A stretch of 6,836 bases of DNA from an uncultured Streptococcus sp. (GTDB lineage Bacteria > Bacillota > Bacilli > Lactobacillales > Streptococcaceae). Location: positions 1-6,836 of the forward strand of contig NZ_CALHWC010000005.1 in the NCBI RefSeq assembly GCF_938036805.1, in the 5' to 3' direction. Shown here piece after piece: positions 5,696 to 6,836 of this stretch. Positions within the stretch are counted from its first letter, which is position 1. Every line of letters begins with the position of its first letter. The notes beneath the pieces are model-generated. The model saw only the letters and a program-made list of their open reading frames with translations. It was not told the DNA's origin and did no database searches. The position numbers and the translations under genes were made by a program.

Positions 5696-5724
5696 CTTTC
5701 AATCGCTTGGAAATATGATATAAT
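5696..5724 (+). promoter_or_regulatory. Extended -10 promoter of metG
   Basis: TATAAT at 5719-5724 with TG at 5716-5717 is a consensus extended -10. The hexamer 17 bases upstream, CTTTCA (5696-5701), is a weak -35. Transcription would start near 5731, giving a 40-base leader; GAAAGGA (5757-5763) is the ribosome site, 7 bases before the ATG. A small TTTCA/TGAAA hairpin lies just before or over it. Confidence 0.75.
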
Positions 5725-5770
5725 GAAGTGTTATCAAAAAAGGTTTCATTAGCCTTGAAAGGATTAAAAA

Positions 5771-6836
5771 ATGACTACAAAACAACCGTTTTATATTACG
5801 ACACCTATTTACTACCCGTCTGGCAAGCTCCACATTGGGTCTGCCTATACGACCATTGCCTGTGATGTTTTGGCTCGCTACAAGCGCCTCATGGGCCATG
5901 ATGTTTTCTATCTGACTGGTCTTGACGAGCACGGTCAAAAAATCCAGCAAAAAGCTGAGGAAGCTGGGATCAGCCCACAAGCCTATGTCGATGGCATGGC
6001 GGTTGGAGTGAAAGAACTCTGGGGATTGCTTGATATTTCTTATGACAAATTTATCCGGACGACCGATGACTACCATGAAAAGGTTGTGGCTGATGTTTTT
6101 GAAAAACTCTTGGCCCAAGATGATATCTACTTGGGAGAATATTCAGGCTGGTATTCTGTATCTGATGAGGAATTCTTTACTGAAAGCCAGTTGGCTGAAG
6201 TCTTCCGTGACGAAGCTGGAAATGTAACTGGCGGAATCGCGCCGTCTGGACATGAAGTGGAGTGGGTATCAGAAGAGTCTTACTTCCTCCGTCTAAGCAA
6301 GTACCAAGATCGTTTGGTAGAATTCTTCAAATCTCAGCCAGACTTTATCACACCTGATGGTCGACTCAATGAAATGCTGAAAAACTTCATCGAGCCAGGT
6401 TTGGAAGATTTGGCAGTTTCTCGTACAACCTTTACATGGGGAGTACCAGTCCCATCAAATCCTAAACACGTTGTCTATGTTTGGTTTGATGCCCTGCTCA
6501 ACTATGTGACAGCTCTTGGCTACGGTCAAGATGAGCACGGGAACTTTGACAAATTCTGGAACGGAACAGTCTTCCACATGGTGGGCAAGGACATTCTGCG
6601 TTTCCACTCCATCTACTGGCCAATCCTTCTGATGATGTTGGATATCAAATTGCCTGAACGTTTGATTGGTCATGGCTGGTTTGTCATGAAAGATGGCAAG
6701 ATGTCTAAGTCTAAGGGCAATGTAGTCTATCCGGAAATGCTGGTAGAACGCTACGGTTTGGATGCTCTGCGTTATTACCTTATGCGCAGTCTTCCGGTGG
6801 GATCTGATGGGACATTCACACCTGAGGACTATGTAG
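5771..6836 (+). CDS. metG: Methionyl-tRNA synthetase, N-terminal half (runs off right edge)
   Basis: The first 355 residues of methionyl-tRNA synthetase, which charges initiator and elongator tRNA-Met with methionine in the cytosol. The class I signature appears as HIGS (21-24) in PSGKLHIGSAY, followed by LTGLDEHGQK, and the KMSKS loop at 310-314 in MKDGKMSKSKGN; WFDALLNY and GKDILRFH are further family landmarks. The connective segment GWYSVSDEEFFTESQL lacks the zinc-binding cysteines of some MetRS types and resembles the Bacillus subtilis MetS form. Full-length members have about 650-670 residues, so anticodon-binding and C-terminal tRNA-binding domains lie beyond the window. The frame has no stop or shift up to the edge. 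ATG at 5771 is fixed by GAAAGGA. Transcribed from its own promoter, it looks like normal housekeeping DNA. Confidence 0.96.
   Translation, partial: MTTKQPFYITTPIYYPSGKLHIGSAYTTIACDVLARYKRLMGHDVFYLTGLDEHGQKIQQKAEEAGISPQAYVDGMAVGVKELWGLLDISYDKFIRTTDDYHEKVVADVFEKLLAQDDIYLGEYSGWYSVSDEEFFTESQLAEVFRDEAGNVTGGIAPSGHEVEWVSEESYFLRLSKYQDRLVEFFKSQPDFITPDGRLNEMLKNFIEPGLEDLAVSRTTFTWGVPVPSNPKHVVYVWFDALLNYVTALGYGQDEHGNFDKFWNGTVFHMVGKDILRFHSIYWPILLMMLDIKLPERLIGHGWFVMKDGKMSKSKGNVVYPEMLVERYGLDALRYYLMRSLPVGSDGTFTPEDYV

Larger units (their letters stand above)
5407..5770. other. Interval of 364 bp between divergent DUF805 and metG
   Basis: The interval holds the DUF805 promoter at its left end, a long imperfect hairpin (5488-5533), a doubtful 30-codon ORF (5584-5676) and the metG promoter and leader at its right end. 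No T-box or SAM-type leader is visible upstream of metG: the region after the likely transcription start is only about 40 bases long. The sequence is strongly AT-rich. Confidence 0.65.

Noticed and set aside
5725..5770. T-box or methionine-responsive leader for metG
   Set aside because: The likely leader is only about 40 bases long and carries no T-box sequence or terminator/antiterminator pair.
5699..6118. 139-codon minus-strand ORF over the metG start
   Set aside because: It covers the metG promoter and N-terminus, and the metG frame has unmistakable synthetase motifs.

Overview
The window reads as a chromosomal segment of a Streptococcus, probably of the oral sanguinis/gordonii type. The basis is the overall look of the proteins (a MetRS start with HIGS and KMSKS motifs, a fused two-domain ECF ATPase, a DUF805 protein with a Q/N-rich tail), A/T-rich intergenic DNA, and extended -10 promoters (TGATACAAT, TGATATAAT). 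The genus call is a judgement from recognition, not a database result, and species is uncertain.

Layout. (1) Bases 1-578 hold the 3' end of an unrecognised, probably soluble protein that enters from the left edge. (2) Bases 579-908 have no gene. They hold a small hairpin, a perfect 21-bp palindromic stem (669-714), three related AGTC-type repeats, an extended -10 promoter (835-843) and a short structured leader. (3) Bases 909-4191 are a tight forward operon: a nucleoside phosphorylase, then after 6 bp a 561-residue double-ATPase ECF component, then overlapping by 8 bp an EcfT membrane component. A two-TM protein of unknown function (4238-4822) follows 46 bp later and is probably read with them. 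(4) A strong two-way hairpin (4854-4913) separates this run from a convergent DUF805 membrane protein (4945-5406, minus strand), which has its own well-formed promoter. (5) Bases 5407-5770 lie between divergent genes and carry a long hairpin, a doubtful 30-codon ORF and the metG promoter. (6) metG (methionyl-tRNA synthetase) starts at 5771 and runs off the right edge.

How the genes fit together. The core of the window is the phosphorylase-EcfA-EcfT operon. EcfA (both ATP sites on one chain) and EcfT would form the energising module of an ECF vitamin/nutrient importer. No substrate-binding S component is visible next to them; its usual place is taken by a nucleoside phosphorylase. The simplest reading is that the importer brings in a nucleoside or nucleoside-like precursor, or its base, and that the phosphorylase processes it inside the cell, with the S component encoded elsewhere. 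That is inference. The leader upstream of this operon has two mutually exclusive helices and a repeated heptamer around the promoter, the most interesting unexplained signals here. The metG, DUF805 and left-edge genes look like ordinary neighbours.
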